The notes under the pieces were generated by a model. The model worked only from the letters and a program-made list of their open reading frames with translations, did no database searches and was not told the DNA's origin. From Chitinimonas viridis (GTDB taxonomy: Bacteria; Pseudomonadota; Gammaproteobacteria; Burkholderiales; Chitinimonadaceae), in contig NZ_JAUFPU010000018.1 of NCBI RefSeq assembly GCF_030409555.1, positions 907,143-971,142 of the forward strand: DNA of 64,000 nt, given 5' to 3'. The position numbers and the translations under genes were made by a program. How positions within the stretch are numbered: position 1 is the first letter of the stretch; every line of letters begins with the position of its first letter. Positions 17,689-29,882 of this stretch are shown piece by piece.

Positions 17689-18026
17689 GGCGCAAACCGA
17701 TCGAACAGGCGCAACAAAGCCGCCCGAGCTGCCGGGGCTTCGCTACGGTGAAAGCTGCGTTTGGCACGCACAATCAGATCCAGTCCGGCCAGTTTGTCGG
17801 CTTCGCGTCTAAACAGCTCGCGCGCTGTGCGCTTGATGAAGTTGCGGCCTACCGCCCGGCGTTCGATCTTTTTGGAGACCACCACGCCGAGCCGTGCCTT
17901 GCCCAGTTCATTGGGCTTGATCCAGACCTGGAAGAAGGCATTGGCCTGGATACGGCGCAAACTAAAAACGGATGAAAACTCATCCGTTTTTAACAGGCGT
18001 TGCTGCCTGGTGAAGCGTTGCGTCAA
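17673..18026 (-). CDS. rnpA: Ribonuclease P protein component
   Basis: The 117-residue basic protein has the RNase P motif GRNFIKRTARE and an N-terminus MTQRFTRQQRLLKTDEF. It binds the catalytic RNA and helps process the 5' ends of tRNAs. It starts nine bases after rpmH. Its codons 12-21 contain an inverted repeat that reads as an intrinsic terminator (separate entry). Confidence 0.95.
   Translation of the reverse strand: MTQRFTRQQRLLKTDEFSSVFSLRRIQANAFFQVWIKPNELGKARLGVVVSKKIERRAVGRNFIKRTARELFRREADKLAGLDLIVRAKRSFHRSEAPAARAALLRLFDRFAPCRGS
17964..17991 (-). terminator. Terminator-like hairpin inside rnpA codons 12-21
   Basis: AAAAACGGATGA (17964-17975) and TCATCCGTTTTT (17980-17991) are perfect reverse complements with a four-base loop. 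Because of the A and T runs it reads as stem plus U-tract on both strands. In the rnpA direction it follows rpmH closely and could lower readthrough into rnpA-yidD-yidC. Effect inferred, not shown. Confidence 0.5.
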
Positions 18027-18035
18027 CCGCTACGC

Positions 18036-18170
18036 TCAGACCGACAGGCTGTGACGGCCCTTGGCGCGGCGTGCGGCCAGCACGGCGCGACCACCACGGG
18101 TACGGCTGCGAACCAGGAAACCGTGGGTACGCTTGCGACGAATAACGGAAGGTTGGTAAGTACGTTTCAT
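18036..18170 (-). CDS. rpmH: 50S ribosomal protein L34
   Basis: A 44-residue protein beginning [20 protein letters not shown] and containing [18 protein letters not shown], the universal L34 sequence. It starts the minus-strand origin operon diverging from dnaA. Confidence 0.97.
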   Translation of the reverse strand: MKRTYQPSVIRRKRTHGFLVRSRTRGGRAVLAARRAKGRHSLSV

Positions 18171-18423
18171 GGCAATGCCCCTGAGACTTGTTCGTGTCGT
18201 GTGAAGAAACGTGCGATTAGACGGAAAAAAGCCTTAGTTGTCAATACCCTTTATTTTCCACAGCCTGTGGATAAGCCTGTTGAAAATGACTAGAATACGT
18301 GGCCGATTAACCCTGTTGTCTGCCAAGACGACAGTGCAACGGCCACCCGCCCCATAAGGGCAGCCGCACCGGTATGCCGTTTGCATAACCTATCGGCCGT
18401 GCCGCACGATTTCCAATAAAAAC
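18171..18423. promoter_or_regulatory. rpmH-dnaA divergent intergenic region with a DnaA box
   Basis: The 253-base gap holds the divergent promoters of rpmH and dnaA. A perfect DnaA box, TGTGGATAA, lies at 18266-18274, next to TTTTCCACAG (a near-consensus inverted partner at about 18254-18263). The surrounding AT-rich run TTTATTTTCC is unusual in this GC-rich DNA. This probably serves dnaA autoregulation and may contribute to oriC. Confidence 0.65.
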
Positions 18424-19824
18424 ATGACCTTACCCGCCGAAGACTTTTGGCCGAGCTGCCTTGCCCGGTTCGCCGAAGAATTGTCTGCGCAGCAGTTCAA
18501 CACGTGGATCAAGCCGCTGGCCTGCTCTGTGGAGAACGAGGCGGTGTCGCTGTACGCGCCCAACCAGTTCTCGCTTCAATTCGTCAAAGATCGCTTCCTC
18601 GTCCGTATCGAAAAATACGCCGCCGAATACTTTGGCGAGCTGGCCCACACCATCGAACTGACGGTGGGCAAGGCCCAGACTGCGCGCCCTGCCGCCGCCA
18701 GTACCAGCAGCAACAGCGCCGGCCGCAACGAAACCGCCGCCCCCCAGGCCCAAGCCACCACCGCCAAGCCCACCCCGCTGCGGTCGCTGGCCATGGCCAA
18801 CGAGACCACCCGTCTCAACCCCAATTTCACCTTCGAGACCCTGGTGACCGGTAAGGCCAACCAGTTGGCCCGTGCCGCCGCCATCCAGATCGGCGAAAAC
18901 CCCGGCACGGCCTACAACCCCCTGTTTGTCTATGGTGGTGTGGGCTTGGGCAAGACTCACCTGATTCAGGCCATAGGCAACCTGGTGCACCAGCACCGGC
19001 CCGACGCCAAGATCCGCTACATCCATGCCGAGCGCTATGTGGCCGACGTGGTGCGGGCCTATCAGCACAAGTCTTTCGACGAGTTCAAGCGTTACTACCA
19101 CTCGCTCGATCTGCTGCTGATCGATGACATCCAGTTCTTCTCGGGCAAGAACCGCACGCAGGAAGAGTTCTTCTATGCGTTCAACGCCCTGATCGAAGGC
19201 CATCGCCAGGTCATCATCACCTCGGACCGCTATCCCAAGGAGATCGAGGGCATAGAAGACCGGCTGATCTCGCGCTTTGGCTGGGGCCTGACCGTGGCCA
19301 TCGAACCGCCCGAGCTGGAAATGCGGGTGGCGATTCTGCACAAGAAAGCCGAATCGGAAGGTTTCAAGCTGGAATCCAGCGTCTCCTTCTTTATCGCCAA
19401 GCATATCCGCTCCAATGTGCGCGAGCTGGAAGGCGCACTCAAGCGGGTGCTAGCCTATTCGCGCTTCACTGGCGAGCAGATCACCCTGGAAGTCGCCAAG
19501 GAAGCCCTCAAGGACATCCTGGCCTCGGGCAACAAACTGATCTCGGTGGAAAACATCCAGAAGACGGTAGCCGACTTCTACAAGATCAAGGTGGCGGACA
19601 TGCACTCCAAGAAGCGCACCCGCGATATCGCCCGCCCCCGCCAGATCGCCATGGCACTGGCCAAGGACCTGACCCAGATGAGCCTGCCGGCCATAGGCGA
19701 AGCGTTTGGCGGCCGCGATCACACCACCGTGCTGCATGCCTGCAAGACCATCGCAGCGTTGCGCCAAGGCGACGCCACCATGAACCACGATTACAACGTT
19801 TTGGCGCAGATACTGCGCAACTGA
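18424..19824 (+). CDS. dnaA: Chromosomal replication initiator DnaA
   Basis: The 466-residue initiator shows all four domains: N-terminal DnaB/DiaA-interaction domain ([20 protein letters not shown]), an Ala/Thr-rich linker (about 85-125), the AAA+ ATPase with [10 protein letters not shown] and [10 protein letters not shown], and the C-terminal DNA-binding domain with the signature [15 protein letters not shown]. It melts oriC and loads the helicase. Confidence 0.98.
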   Translation: MTLPAEDFWPSCLARFAEELSAQQFNTWIKPLACSVENEAVSLYAPNQFSLQFVKDRFLVRIEKYAAEYFGELAHTIELTVGKAQTARPAAASTSSNSAGRNETAAPQAQATTAKPTPLRSLAMANETTRLNPNFTFETLVTGKANQLARAAAIQIGENPGTAYNPLFVYGGVGLGKTHLIQAIGNLVHQHRPDAKIRYIHAERYVADVVRAYQHKSFDEFKRYYHSLDLLLIDDIQFFSGKNRTQEEFFYAFNALIEGHRQVIITSDRYPKEIEGIEDRLISRFGWGLTVAIEPPELEMRVAILHKKAESEGFKLESSVSFFIAKHIRSNVRELEGALKRVLAYSRFTGEQITLEVAKEALKDILASGNKLISVENIQKTVADFYKIKVADMHSKKRTRDIARPRQIAMALAKDLTQMSLPAIGEAFGGRDHTTVLHACKTIAALRQGDATMNHDYNVLAQILRN

Positions 19825-20027
19825 ACACAACGGGATAACAATGCATCAAATGTGGATAAGCTGGCGTACCGAGTTGAGGCAAAATTCGGGACACAATTCA
19901 TACACAACAGCGTAGCAGAGCTGTCCACAAGGCAAAAAAGCGGCAAGTTGTTGAAAAGTAAGCGCAAGCAGACTTATCCACAGAAAACGGTCGCTCTTAT
20001 TTATCTATCTTCAGGAACTACTCTATT
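19825..20027. other. dnaA-dnaN gap with DnaA boxes: candidate oriC
   Basis: Two perfect boxes face each other: TGTGGATAA at 19851-19859 and TTATCCACA at 19974-19982. A one-mismatch box, CTGTCCACA, is at 19921-19929. An AT-rich stretch follows the last box (CTCTTATTTATCTATCTT, about 19993-20010) and could be the unwinding element. The dnaN promoter must also be here. Strand bias of genes switches around dnaA, so the origin is this gap or the one upstream of dnaA. Confidence 0.6.
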
Positions 20028-21134
20028 ATGTTGCTGATACAAGCAGAACGCGATTCCCTCCTCAAACCGCTGACTACCGTCACCGGCATCGTCGAACGTC
20101 GCCACACCCTGCCCATCCTGTCGAACGTGCTGATTGCCAAGCAAGACGGCCAGCTGACCTTCCTGGCGACTGATCTGGAAATCCAGATCACCACCCAGCA
20201 CGCCAGCAATGAAGGGGGTGACTTCCAGTTCACCGTATCAGCCAAGAAGTTCCAGGACATACTGCGAGCCATGCCTGATGGCTCTACCGTCAGCCTGGAC
20301 CAGGATGACAGCCGTCTCACGGTGAAAGCCGGCAAGAGCCGCTTCAACCTGCAGACCCTGCCAGCACCGGATTTCCCCAAGCTCGCCATCGACACCAACG
20401 TCAAGAGCGTGATCAAGCTGCCGCAAAGCCAGCTCAAGCAGCTGATTGCCCGCGTGCAGTACGCCATGGCGCATCAGGACATCCGCTACTACCTCAACGG
20501 CCTGTTCATGCTGACCGAGGGTAATTCGTTCAAGCTGGTGGCCACCGACGGCCATCGCCTGGCTTTTGTCTCCAGCGATCTGGAGAACGCGGTTGAACGC
20601 AATGAAGTGATCCTGCCGCGCAAGACCATCGTGGAGCTGTACAAGCTGCTGGCCGATATCGACGACGATGTCACCATCGAGATTGCGCAGAACCAGGTGA
20701 AGTTTGCCTTTGGCAATATCGTCATCCACAGCAAGGTGGTGGACGGCAAGTTCCCCGACTACAACCGCGTGGTGCCGACTGGCAATGACAAGCTGGTACC
20801 GCTGAACCGCGCCCAGCTGCTGGCATCGCTGCAGCGTGCCGCCATCCTGTCGAACGAGAAATTCCGTGGTGTACGGCTGGTATTGAGCGACGGTACGCTC
20901 AAGATCATCTGCAACAACAGCGAGCAGGAAGAAGCCACCGAAGAGCTGGAGATCCCCTACCAGGGCGACCCGCTCGATATCGGCTTCAACATCGGCTACC
21001 TGCTTGATGTTTTGACCAATCTGGACCACGAAGCACTGGTGTTTGCCTTTGGCGACCATGCCACCAGCAGTACCCTGGTGACCGTGCCGGAAGAGCCCAA
21101 CTTCAAATACGTTGTAATGCCCATGCGCATTTAA
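20028..21134 (+). CDS. dnaN: DNA polymerase III sliding clamp (beta subunit)
   Basis: The 368-residue clamp has the three-domain beta fold. The start reads MLLIQAERDSLLKPLTTVTG and the end YVVMPMRI, the conserved C-terminal MPMR motif at the protein-binding pocket. Dimeric rings tether the replicase to DNA. It lies between dnaA and gyrB as in most bacteria (no recF here). Confidence 0.98.
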   Translation: MLLIQAERDSLLKPLTTVTGIVERRHTLPILSNVLIAKQDGQLTFLATDLEIQITTQHASNEGGDFQFTVSAKKFQDILRAMPDGSTVSLDQDDSRLTVKAGKSRFNLQTLPAPDFPKLAIDTNVKSVIKLPQSQLKQLIARVQYAMAHQDIRYYLNGLFMLTEGNSFKLVATDGHRLAFVSSDLENAVERNEVILPRKTIVELYKLLADIDDDVTIEIAQNQVKFAFGNIVIHSKVVDGKFPDYNRVVPTGNDKLVPLNRAQLLASLQRAAILSNEKFRGVRLVLSDGTLKIICNNSEQEEATEELEIPYQGDPLDIGFNIGYLLDVLTNLDHEALVFAFGDHATSSTLVTVPEEPNFKYVVMPMRI

Positions 21135-21265
21135 GTGCGCCTAGCATTGCCAAGCCGGCTATCATGGCCGGCTTTGGTGTTTTTATCAGTACAGCGGCAG
21201 GCCGCCGCAAACCGTTGCAAACCACGGTTGCTGGCCACAGCCGATAGCTCCAGGTGGATAGGTAG

Positions 21266-23662
<2,397 letters not shown>

Positions 23663-23824
23663 TGTGTTTGTCGTTGTCGGGTGACACAGAAAGTGAAAAC
23701 TGTGCCAAGTTAGTGAAAAATCAGTGACAGAGTTACTGAAAAATTCCGACACCTCGAGCCCAAATCGGCTACACAGAAACTGACAATTGTCCTGAGTAAC
23801 CTTGTGTGTGCTGTCGTTTGATGG

Positions 23825-23856
23825 CAAAAGAGTCAATCCCCGGGTTGGCTCTTTTG
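23825..23856 (+). terminator. Stem-loop downstream of gyrB
   Basis: CAAAAGAGTCAA pairs with TTGGCTCTTTTG (one G-U) around an eight-base loop. The 3' arm ends in TTTTGTATT. It lies 163 bases after the gyrB stop. Confidence 0.7.
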
Positions 23857-24086
23857 TATTGAGCATTCTGGAGCAGCTCCAGATGCTGGTGTATCTTGAC
23901 AACCGCGCCTGTTATAGCTAGCAGGTTACAATAGCTTGTATGGATAAGCGCTTTCTTCAACCTCCTTCTGCCTTTTCGATTCACGACATTCAGGTTGCCA
24001 CCTTAGGGCCAGATGTCTCTACGACGTCCACCCGGATTTGAGTAGCACCACGATTTGGAGTCCAATCCCATCGAAGGAGATTGGAC

Positions 24087-24254
24087 ATGAGGAAGCGCTT
24101 CACCGAAGAACAGATCATCACCCTTCTGCGCGAGTGCCTTCCGCTATCGTGCCAGGCCCAACGGCAGGGGATTGGGTGTTTGTTCCAAAGGCCAGGAACT
24201 CATCAAGTTGTCGTACATGGATCATTGCTGCATATGGACGCACCCTTGCTGTGA
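24087..24254 (+). pseudogene. Remnant of an IS3-family transposase OrfA
   Basis: The frame starts MRKRFTEEQIITLLRE, the typical first helix of IS3/IS407-type OrfA proteins. After about 16 codons it departs from the family and stops after 55. A small inverted repeat (GTCCAATC...GATTGGAC, 24060-24085) precedes it. It is a broken insertion sequence lying in the 970-base gap between gyrB and prpB. The rest of that gap (23663-24634) holds only the gyrB stem-loop and a parS-like site; no intact gene was seen. Confidence 0.65.
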
Positions 24255-24348
24255 GTGCGTGATCTAGGGCGGGTTAACTTTTACCGCTTCCTAGCCTGTC
24301 GTCAAGGTTGCTCCTGTACCGGCTTGAGCACCACCCTGCTTGCCGCAT

Positions 24349-24364
24349 GGCTCCACGTGAAACC
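24349..24364. promoter_or_regulatory. parS-like ParB-binding site 2
   Basis: The core GCTCCACGTGAAAC (24350-24363) is identical to site 1 and matches the parS pattern GTTNCACGTGAAAC at 13 of 14 positions. Intergenic, between gyrB and prpB. Confidence 0.6.
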
Positions 24365-24634
24365 CGATCCAGCAATCAATTGCCTGCGCTGGCGATTCGC
24401 GCTGCCCCAGATACGCCCTAGCGTTGGCCAACCGGGAAGGCACACTCCAGGGTGCGCCTTGTGTTTCACCTGTGAGATCATGTTTCCTATATGAAACGTT
24501 ACACAGCCTGTCGGCCAGGACCACCCTGCCCGCCATGCTGGTATATCGTTGATTCCAAACACCGTGCCTGGGCCTATGCTGGTCTGGCATGGTAACTGCT
24601 CAGTGCCTCGCCATCCCTCATTCAGGAGTGCCTT

Positions 24635-25519
24635 ATGACCCAAGTCTCCGCCGGCCGTCGCTTTCGCGATGCCGTTGCCGCCGAAGCCCCTTTGCAGATT
24701 GTGGGCGCCATCAATGCCTATGCGGCCATTCTGGCCGAGCATAGTGGCCATAAGGCTTTGTATGTGTCGGGTGGTGGTGTCGCGGCCAGCTCTTGCGGCA
24801 TCCCCGATCTGGGCATTACCACGCTGGAAGACGTGCTGATCGATGTGCGGCGGATTACCGACCGTACCCAGTTGCCGGTGCTGGTGGATATCGATACCGG
24901 TTGGGGTGGCGCCTTCAATATTGCCCGTACCGTGCGCGAGATGATACGGGCCGGTGCGGCTGCCGTGCATATCGAGGACCAGGTGCTGGCCAAGCGTTGC
25001 GGCCACCGTCCGGGCAAGGCGATTGTGTCGGCCGACGAGATGGTGGATAGGGTGAAGGCTGCGGTGGATGCCAAGACCGATGCCGAGTTCGTGATCATGG
25101 CGCGTACCGATGCCTTGGCGGTGGAGGGCCTGGATGCGGCCATCGACCGGGCTTGCCGTTGCGTGGAGGCGGGGGCCGACATGATATTCCCCGAGGCCAT
25201 GGAGAGCCTGGAGATGTACCAGCGCTTTGTGGAGGCGGTGAAGGTGCCGGTGCTGGCGAATATCACCGAGTTTGGCAAGACGCCGCTGTTTACCCGCGAC
25301 GAACTGGGCAGCGTGGGGGTGAGCATGATGCTGTATCCGCTGTCGGCCTTCCGCACCATGGCGCAGGCGGCCTTGCATAGCTACCAGACCATTGCGGCCG
25401 AGGGTACCCAGAAGAACTTGATAGACCGCATGCAGACCCGCATGGATCTGTATGAGCACCTGGGTTACCACGAGTATGAGCAAAAGCTGGATGCGCTGTT
25501 TGCGCAGAGCGGGCAGTAA
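24635..25519 (+). CDS. prpB: 2-methylisocitrate lyase
   Basis: The 294-residue PEP-mutase/ICL-superfamily lyase carries the catalytic loop KRCGH and metal-site residues in DIDTGWGG and HIEDQV. It cleaves 2-methylisocitrate to pyruvate and succinate, the last step of propionate breakdown. AGGAG precedes the ATG. The stop codon abuts the left end of a 126-bp MITE-like element. prpC, acnD and prpF follow, completing the pathway. Confidence 0.95.
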   Translation: MTQVSAGRRFRDAVAAEAPLQIVGAINAYAAILAEHSGHKALYVSGGGVAASSCGIPDLGITTLEDVLIDVRRITDRTQLPVLVDIDTGWGGAFNIARTVREMIRAGAAAVHIEDQVLAKRCGHRPGKAIVSADEMVDRVKAAVDAKTDAEFVIMARTDALAVEGLDAAIDRACRCVEAGADMIFPEAMESLEMYQRFVEAVKVPVLANITEFGKTPLFTRDELGSVGVSMMLYPLSAFRTMAQAALHSYQTIAAEGTQKNLIDRMQTRMDLYEHLGYHEYEQKLDALFAQSGQ

Positions 25520-25644
25520 GAGCGCCTAACAAAACCCTTCTGGCGTTGTTGTGCGAGCTTGCCGTACACACGTACTGTCTGCTGCGCGCGCCATCGCTCA
25601 CACGCCTAGCCAGAACCGCTACGCTGGGTTTTGTTAGCCGCTCT
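25519..25644. mobile_element. 126-bp MITE-like element, copy A
   Basis: The ends are 19-bp imperfect terminal inverted repeats, AGAGCGCCTAACAAAACCC at the left and the complement of AGAGCGGCTAACAAAACCC at the right. The interior is non-coding. It aligns over its full 126 bases, in reverse orientation, with 59007-59132 at about 85% identity by hand. It starts at the last base of the prpB stop codon and separates prpB from prpC. Confidence 0.85.
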
Positions 25645-25841
25645 AAGCGCCGTTAGCTGTATCGGGGCGAGGCGGCCCGCCAGGCGCGGCGGCCTTGTCC
25701 AACCCGGCGGGGCGGCGCGATTCGCCCTACGGCGTGCTGCAAGGTTTGCCCTGGTGGCCATACGCTGCCCGCCGTTCAAGTTACATCAGACCCAAGATCA
25801 ATCTAACCCTGCCCGCCATTCGGGCCGTGAAGGAGTACAGC

Positions 25842-26993
25842 ATGTCCGATACCCAATCCGTTCTGCCCAAGCCGAAGAAGTCTGTTGCCCTGTCGGGCGT
25901 TGCTGCCGGTAATACCGAGCTGTGTACCGTGGGCCGCACCGGTAACGATCTGCATTACCGGGGTTACGACATTCTGGACGTGGCCGATGCCTGTGAGTTT
26001 GAGGAGATTGCCTACCTGCTGGTGCACGGCAAGCTGCCGAATGCGGCGGAGCTGCGTGGCTACAAGAACAAGCTGAAGGCGTTGCGCGGCATACCGGCCA
26101 GCGTGAAGGCGGTGCTGGAGGCCTTGCCGGCCAGCGCCCACCCGATGGATGTGATGCGCTCTGCCGTATCGGCCCTGGGTTGCACCCTGCCGGAGAAGGA
26201 CGACCACAATATGCCGGGCGCGCGCGATATCGCCGACAGGCTGATGGCGTCGCTGGGTTCGATGCTGCTGTATTGGTATCACTTCAGCCATAACGGCCGC
26301 CGTATCGAGGTGGAGACCGACGATGATTCGATAGGTGGCCACTTCCTGCACCTGCTGCATGGCGAGAAGCCGTCGGCAGAGTGGGTGAAGGCCATGCATA
26401 CCTCGCTGGTGTTGTATGCCGAGCATGAGTTCAATGCCTCGACCTTTACAGCACGGGTGATAGCCGGCACCGGTTCGGACATTTACTCGGCCATTACCGG
26501 CGCCATCGGTGCGCTGCGCGGCCCCAAGCACGGTGGCGCCAACGAGGTGGCATTCGAGGTGCAGAAGCGCTACGAATCGCCCGATGCAGCCGAGGCGGAT
26601 ATCCGCGCCCGGGTGGAACGCAAGGAGGTGGTGATCGGCTTTGGCCACCCGGTCTATACCATCAGCGATCCGCGCAACAAGGTGATCAAGGAAGTGGCAC
26701 GTACGCTGTCGCAGCAGGCCGACGACATGAAGATGTTCGATATTGCCGAGCGTCTGGAATCGGTGATGTGGGATATCAAGAAGATGTTCCCCAATCTGGA
26801 TTGGTTCAGCGCGGTCAGCTACCACATGATGGGTGTGCCGACGGCCATGTTCACGCCCTTGTTTGTCATCTCGCGCACCAGCGGCTGGAGTGCGCATGTG
26901 ATCGAGCAGAGGGTAGACGGCAAGATCATCCGCCCCAGTGCGAACTACACCGGGCCGGAAAACCTGCGGTTCGTGCCGCTGGCACAGCGCTGA
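25842..26993 (+). CDS. prpC: 2-methylcitrate synthase
   Basis: A 383-residue citrate-synthase-fold enzyme starting [20 protein letters not shown]. Active-site segments include GPKHGGANE and GFGHPVY, and the C-terminus reads [20 protein letters not shown], characteristic of methylcitrate synthases. It condenses propionyl-CoA with oxaloacetate. GAAGGAG precedes the ATG at 25842. The roughly 200 bases between the MITE and this start may hold a separate promoter. Confidence 0.95.
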   Translation: MSDTQSVLPKPKKSVALSGVAAGNTELCTVGRTGNDLHYRGYDILDVADACEFEEIAYLLVHGKLPNAAELRGYKNKLKALRGIPASVKAVLEALPASAHPMDVMRSAVSALGCTLPEKDDHNMPGARDIADRLMASLGSMLLYWYHFSHNGRRIEVETDDDSIGGHFLHLLHGEKPSAEWVKAMHTSLVLYAEHEFNASTFTARVIAGTGSDIYSAITGAIGALRGPKHGGANEVAFEVQKRYESPDAAEADIRARVERKEVVIGFGHPVYTISDPRNKVIKEVARTLSQQADDMKMFDIAERLESVMWDIKKMFPNLDWFSAVSYHMMGVPTAMFTPLFVISRTSGWSAHVIEQRVDGKIIRPSANYTGPENLRFVPLAQR

Positions 26994-27099
26994 CCGGCGC
27001 CGCTGCGGTGGCGGGGCCTGGCGCCCTGCCCCGCCGGCTGCCCTGCATCACTCAAAAAACATACCGTACCGTAGTGACACGTAGCAGATGGGGACATCC

Positions 27100-29703
27100 A
27101 TGAATACCGCCCACCGCAAACCCCTTCCCGGCACCCGGCTGGATTATTTTGACGCCCGCGAGGCGGTCGATGCCATCCAGCCTGGGGCCTGGGATGGCTT
27201 GCCCTATACCTCCCGCGTGCTGGCCGAGAACCTGGTGCGCCGTTGCGAGCCGGCCAATCTGGTCGATGCGCTGCGGCAGCTGATCGAGCGCAAGCGGGAT
27301 CTCGACTTCCCCTGGTTCCCGGCGCGGGTGGTGTGCCATGACATTCTGGGCCAGACCGCCCTGGTGGACCTGGCCGGTCTGCGCGATGCCATTGCCGACC
27401 AGGGTGGTGACCCGGCCAAAGTGAACCCGGTGGTGCCGGTGCAACTGATCGTGGACCACTCGCTGGCGGTGGAGTGCGGTGGTTTCGACCCCGATGCTTT
27501 TGCCAAGAACCGTGCGATCGAGGATCGCCGCAACGAGGATCGCTTCCACTTTATCGATTGGACCAAGCGGGCCTTCAAGAACGTGGATGTGATCCCGCCG
27601 GGCAACGGCATCATGCACCAGATCAATCTGGAGCGGATGTCGCCGGTGATAGGGGTGCTGGATGGCGTGGCCTACCCCGATACCTGCGTCGGCACCGATA
27701 GCCACACACCGCATGTGGATGCGCTGGGGGTGATTGCCATCGGCGTCGGCGGGCTGGAGGCCGAGAACGTGATGCTGGGCCGCGCGTCGTGGATGCGCCT
27801 GCCCGATATCGTGGGCGTGGAACTCTCGGGCCGGCCTGGGCCTGGCATTACGGCGACCGATGTGGTGCTGGCGTTGACCGAGTTCCTGCGCAAGGAAAAG
27901 GTGGTGGGGGCTTATCTGGAGTTCCGCGGCGAAGGCGCGGCGGCGCTGACCCTGGGTGACCGGGCTACCATCTCCAATATGGCGCCGGAGTATGGTGCGA
28001 CGGCGGCCATGTTCTTTATCGACCAGCAGACGCTGGACTACCTGCGGCTGACCGGCCGCGAGGATGAGCAGGTCCAGCTGGTGGAGACCTATGCCCGGCA
28101 TACCGGTCTGTGGGCCGATGCCCTGGCGGGCGCCCAATACGAGCGGGTGTTGCGGTTCGACCTGGCGACCGTGGTGCGCAATATGGCGGGGCCATCCAAC
28201 CCGCACAAGCGCCTGCCCACCAGCGATCTGGCCGAGCGCGGCATCGCCGTGGGCCTGGACCAGGCCCGAGCGCAGGAGGCCCAGGGCCTGATGCCTGACG
28301 GTGCAGTCATCATTGCGGCCATTACCAGCTGCACCAACACCAGCAACCCGCGCAACGTGATCGCCGCCGGCCTGCTGGCCCGTAATGCCAACCGCCTGGG
28401 CCTGGTGCGCAAGCCCTGGGTGAAGTCGTCACTGGCGCCGGGCTCCAAGGCGGTGCAGCTGTATCTGGAGGCCGCCGGGCTGATGCCCGATCTCGAAAAG
28501 CTGGGCTTTGGGGTGGTGGCGTTTGCCTGTACCACCTGCAACGGCATGTCGGGCGCGCTGGACGCCAAGATCCAGCAGGAAATCATAGACCGCAAGCTGT
28601 ACGCGACCGCCGTGCTCTCGGGCAACCGCAACTTTGATGGCCGCATCCACCCTTACGCCAAGCAGGCCTTCCTGGCCTCGCCACCCCTGGTGGTGGCCTA
28701 TGCCATTGCCGGCACCATACGCTTCGATATCGAGAAAGATGTGCTGGGTGTGGTGGATGGCCGCGAGATACGGCTGAAGGATATCTGGCCCTCGGACGAG
28801 GAGATCGATGCGGTAGTGAAGCAGGCGGTGCAGCCGGCGCAGTTCCGCCAGGTGTATATCCCCATGTTTGCGCCGCAGCAGGATGCGGGCCAGCAGGTCA
28901 GCCCGCTGTATGCCTGGCGCGGCCAGAGCACGTATATCCGCCGTCCGCCGTATTGGGAGGGTGCGCTGGCCGGCGAACGCACACTGCAGGGCATGCGCCC
29001 CCTGGCGGTGCTGGGTGACAACATCACCACCGACCATCTGTCGCCCTCCAATGCCATTCTGCTGGATAGCGCCGCGGGCGAGTATCTGGCCAGGATGGGC
29101 TTGCCGGAAGAGGATTTCAATTCCTACGCCACCCACCGTGGCGACCACCTGACGGCCCAGCGGGCTACCTTTGCCAACCCGACGCTGCTGAACGAGATGG
29201 TGCGCGAGGATGGCAAGGTCAAGCCCGGTTCGCTGGCGCGGATCGAGCCCGAGGGCCAGGTCACCCGCATGTGGGAGGCCATCGAGACCTATATGGCGCG
29301 CAAGCAGCCGTTGGTGGTGATCGCTGGGGCCGACTACGGCCAGGGCTCATCGCGCGACTGGGCAGCCAAGGGCGTGCGCCTGGCGGGGGTGGAGGCCATT
29401 GTGGCCGAGGGTTTCGAGCGCATCCACCGCACCAACCTGGTGGGCATGGGTGTGCTGCCGCTGGAGTTCAAGCCGGGCGTGAACCGCCTGACCCTGGGCC
29501 TGGATGGTACCGAAACCTATGACGTGATCGGCGAACGCCGGCCACGGGCGACATTGACGCTGGTGGTGCATCGCCGCAGCGGCGAGCGGGTGGAGGTGCC
29601 GGTGACCTGTCGTCTCGATAGCGACGAGGAGGTTTCGATCTACGAGGCCGGCGGCGTGCTGCAGCGCTTTGCTCAGGATTTTCTGGCATCTGCCAGGGGG
29701 TGA
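27100..29703 (+). CDS. acnD: 2-methylcitrate dehydratase, Fe/S-dependent (AcnD)
   Basis: This 867-residue aconitase-family protein has the [4Fe-4S] ligand motifs TSCTNTSNP and ACTTCNGMSG and the substrate loop QGSSRDWAAKG. The length equals that of known AcnD proteins, and the downstream prpF gene is its obligatory partner. It dehydrates 2-methylcitrate to 2-methylaconitate (trans form), which PrpF isomerises. The ATG at 27100 is preferred, with GGGGA upstream; an in-frame ATG at 27088 also exists. Confidence 0.93.
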   Translation: MNTAHRKPLPGTRLDYFDAREAVDAIQPGAWDGLPYTSRVLAENLVRRCEPANLVDALRQLIERKRDLDFPWFPARVVCHDILGQTALVDLAGLRDAIADQGGDPAKVNPVVPVQLIVDHSLAVECGGFDPDAFAKNRAIEDRRNEDRFHFIDWTKRAFKNVDVIPPGNGIMHQINLERMSPVIGVLDGVAYPDTCVGTDSHTPHVDALGVIAIGVGGLEAENVMLGRASWMRLPDIVGVELSGRPGPGITATDVVLALTEFLRKEKVVGAYLEFRGEGAAALTLGDRATISNMAPEYGATAAMFFIDQQTLDYLRLTGREDEQVQLVETYARHTGLWADALAGAQYERVLRFDLATVVRNMAGPSNPHKRLPTSDLAERGIAVGLDQARAQEAQGLMPDGAVIIAAITSCTNTSNPRNVIAAGLLARNANRLGLVRKPWVKSSLAPGSKAVQLYLEAAGLMPDLEKLGFGVVAFACTTCNGMSGALDAKIQQEIIDRKLYATAVLSGNRNFDGRIHPYAKQAFLASPPLVVAYAIAGTIRFDIEKDVLGVVDGREIRLKDIWPSDEEIDAVVKQAVQPAQFRQVYIPMFAPQQDAGQQVSPLYAWRGQSTYIRRPPYWEGALAGERTLQGMRPLAVLGDNITTDHLSPSNAILLDSAAGEYLARMGLPEEDFNSYATHRGDHLTAQRATFANPTLLNEMVREDGKVKPGSLARIEPEGQVTRMWEAIETYMARKQPLVVIAGADYGQGSSRDWAAKGVRLAGVEAIVAEGFERIHRTNLVGMGVLPLEFKPGVNRLTLGLDGTETYDVIGERRPRATLTLVVHRRSGERVEVPVTCRLDSDEEVSIYEAGGVLQRFAQDFLASARG

Positions 29704-29725
29704 TGGGCCTCCCCCTCTCCCCCGG

Positions 29726-29750
29726 CCCCTCTCCCGCGGGGGGAGAGGGG
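29726..29750. repeat. Isolated copy of the palindrome seen in the 123-bp array
   Basis: CCCCTCTCCC and GGGAGAGGGG form a perfect 10-bp stem with a five-base loop, 23 bases after the acnD stop. It is the same palindrome that is repeated every 123 bases from 29883 on. Confidence 0.8.
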
Positions 29751-29882
29751 TGACGAATGGATGGCGGGTAGGGGTGGGTGTGGGGGTGTTGGGGTTTTCT
29801 GAGCGAGCTGATGGGATGGGATGGGCGGCTGTTGGCCTCGTTAGAACAAAGCAAGCGACACAACAGCGAACTCGTTCTCTAG

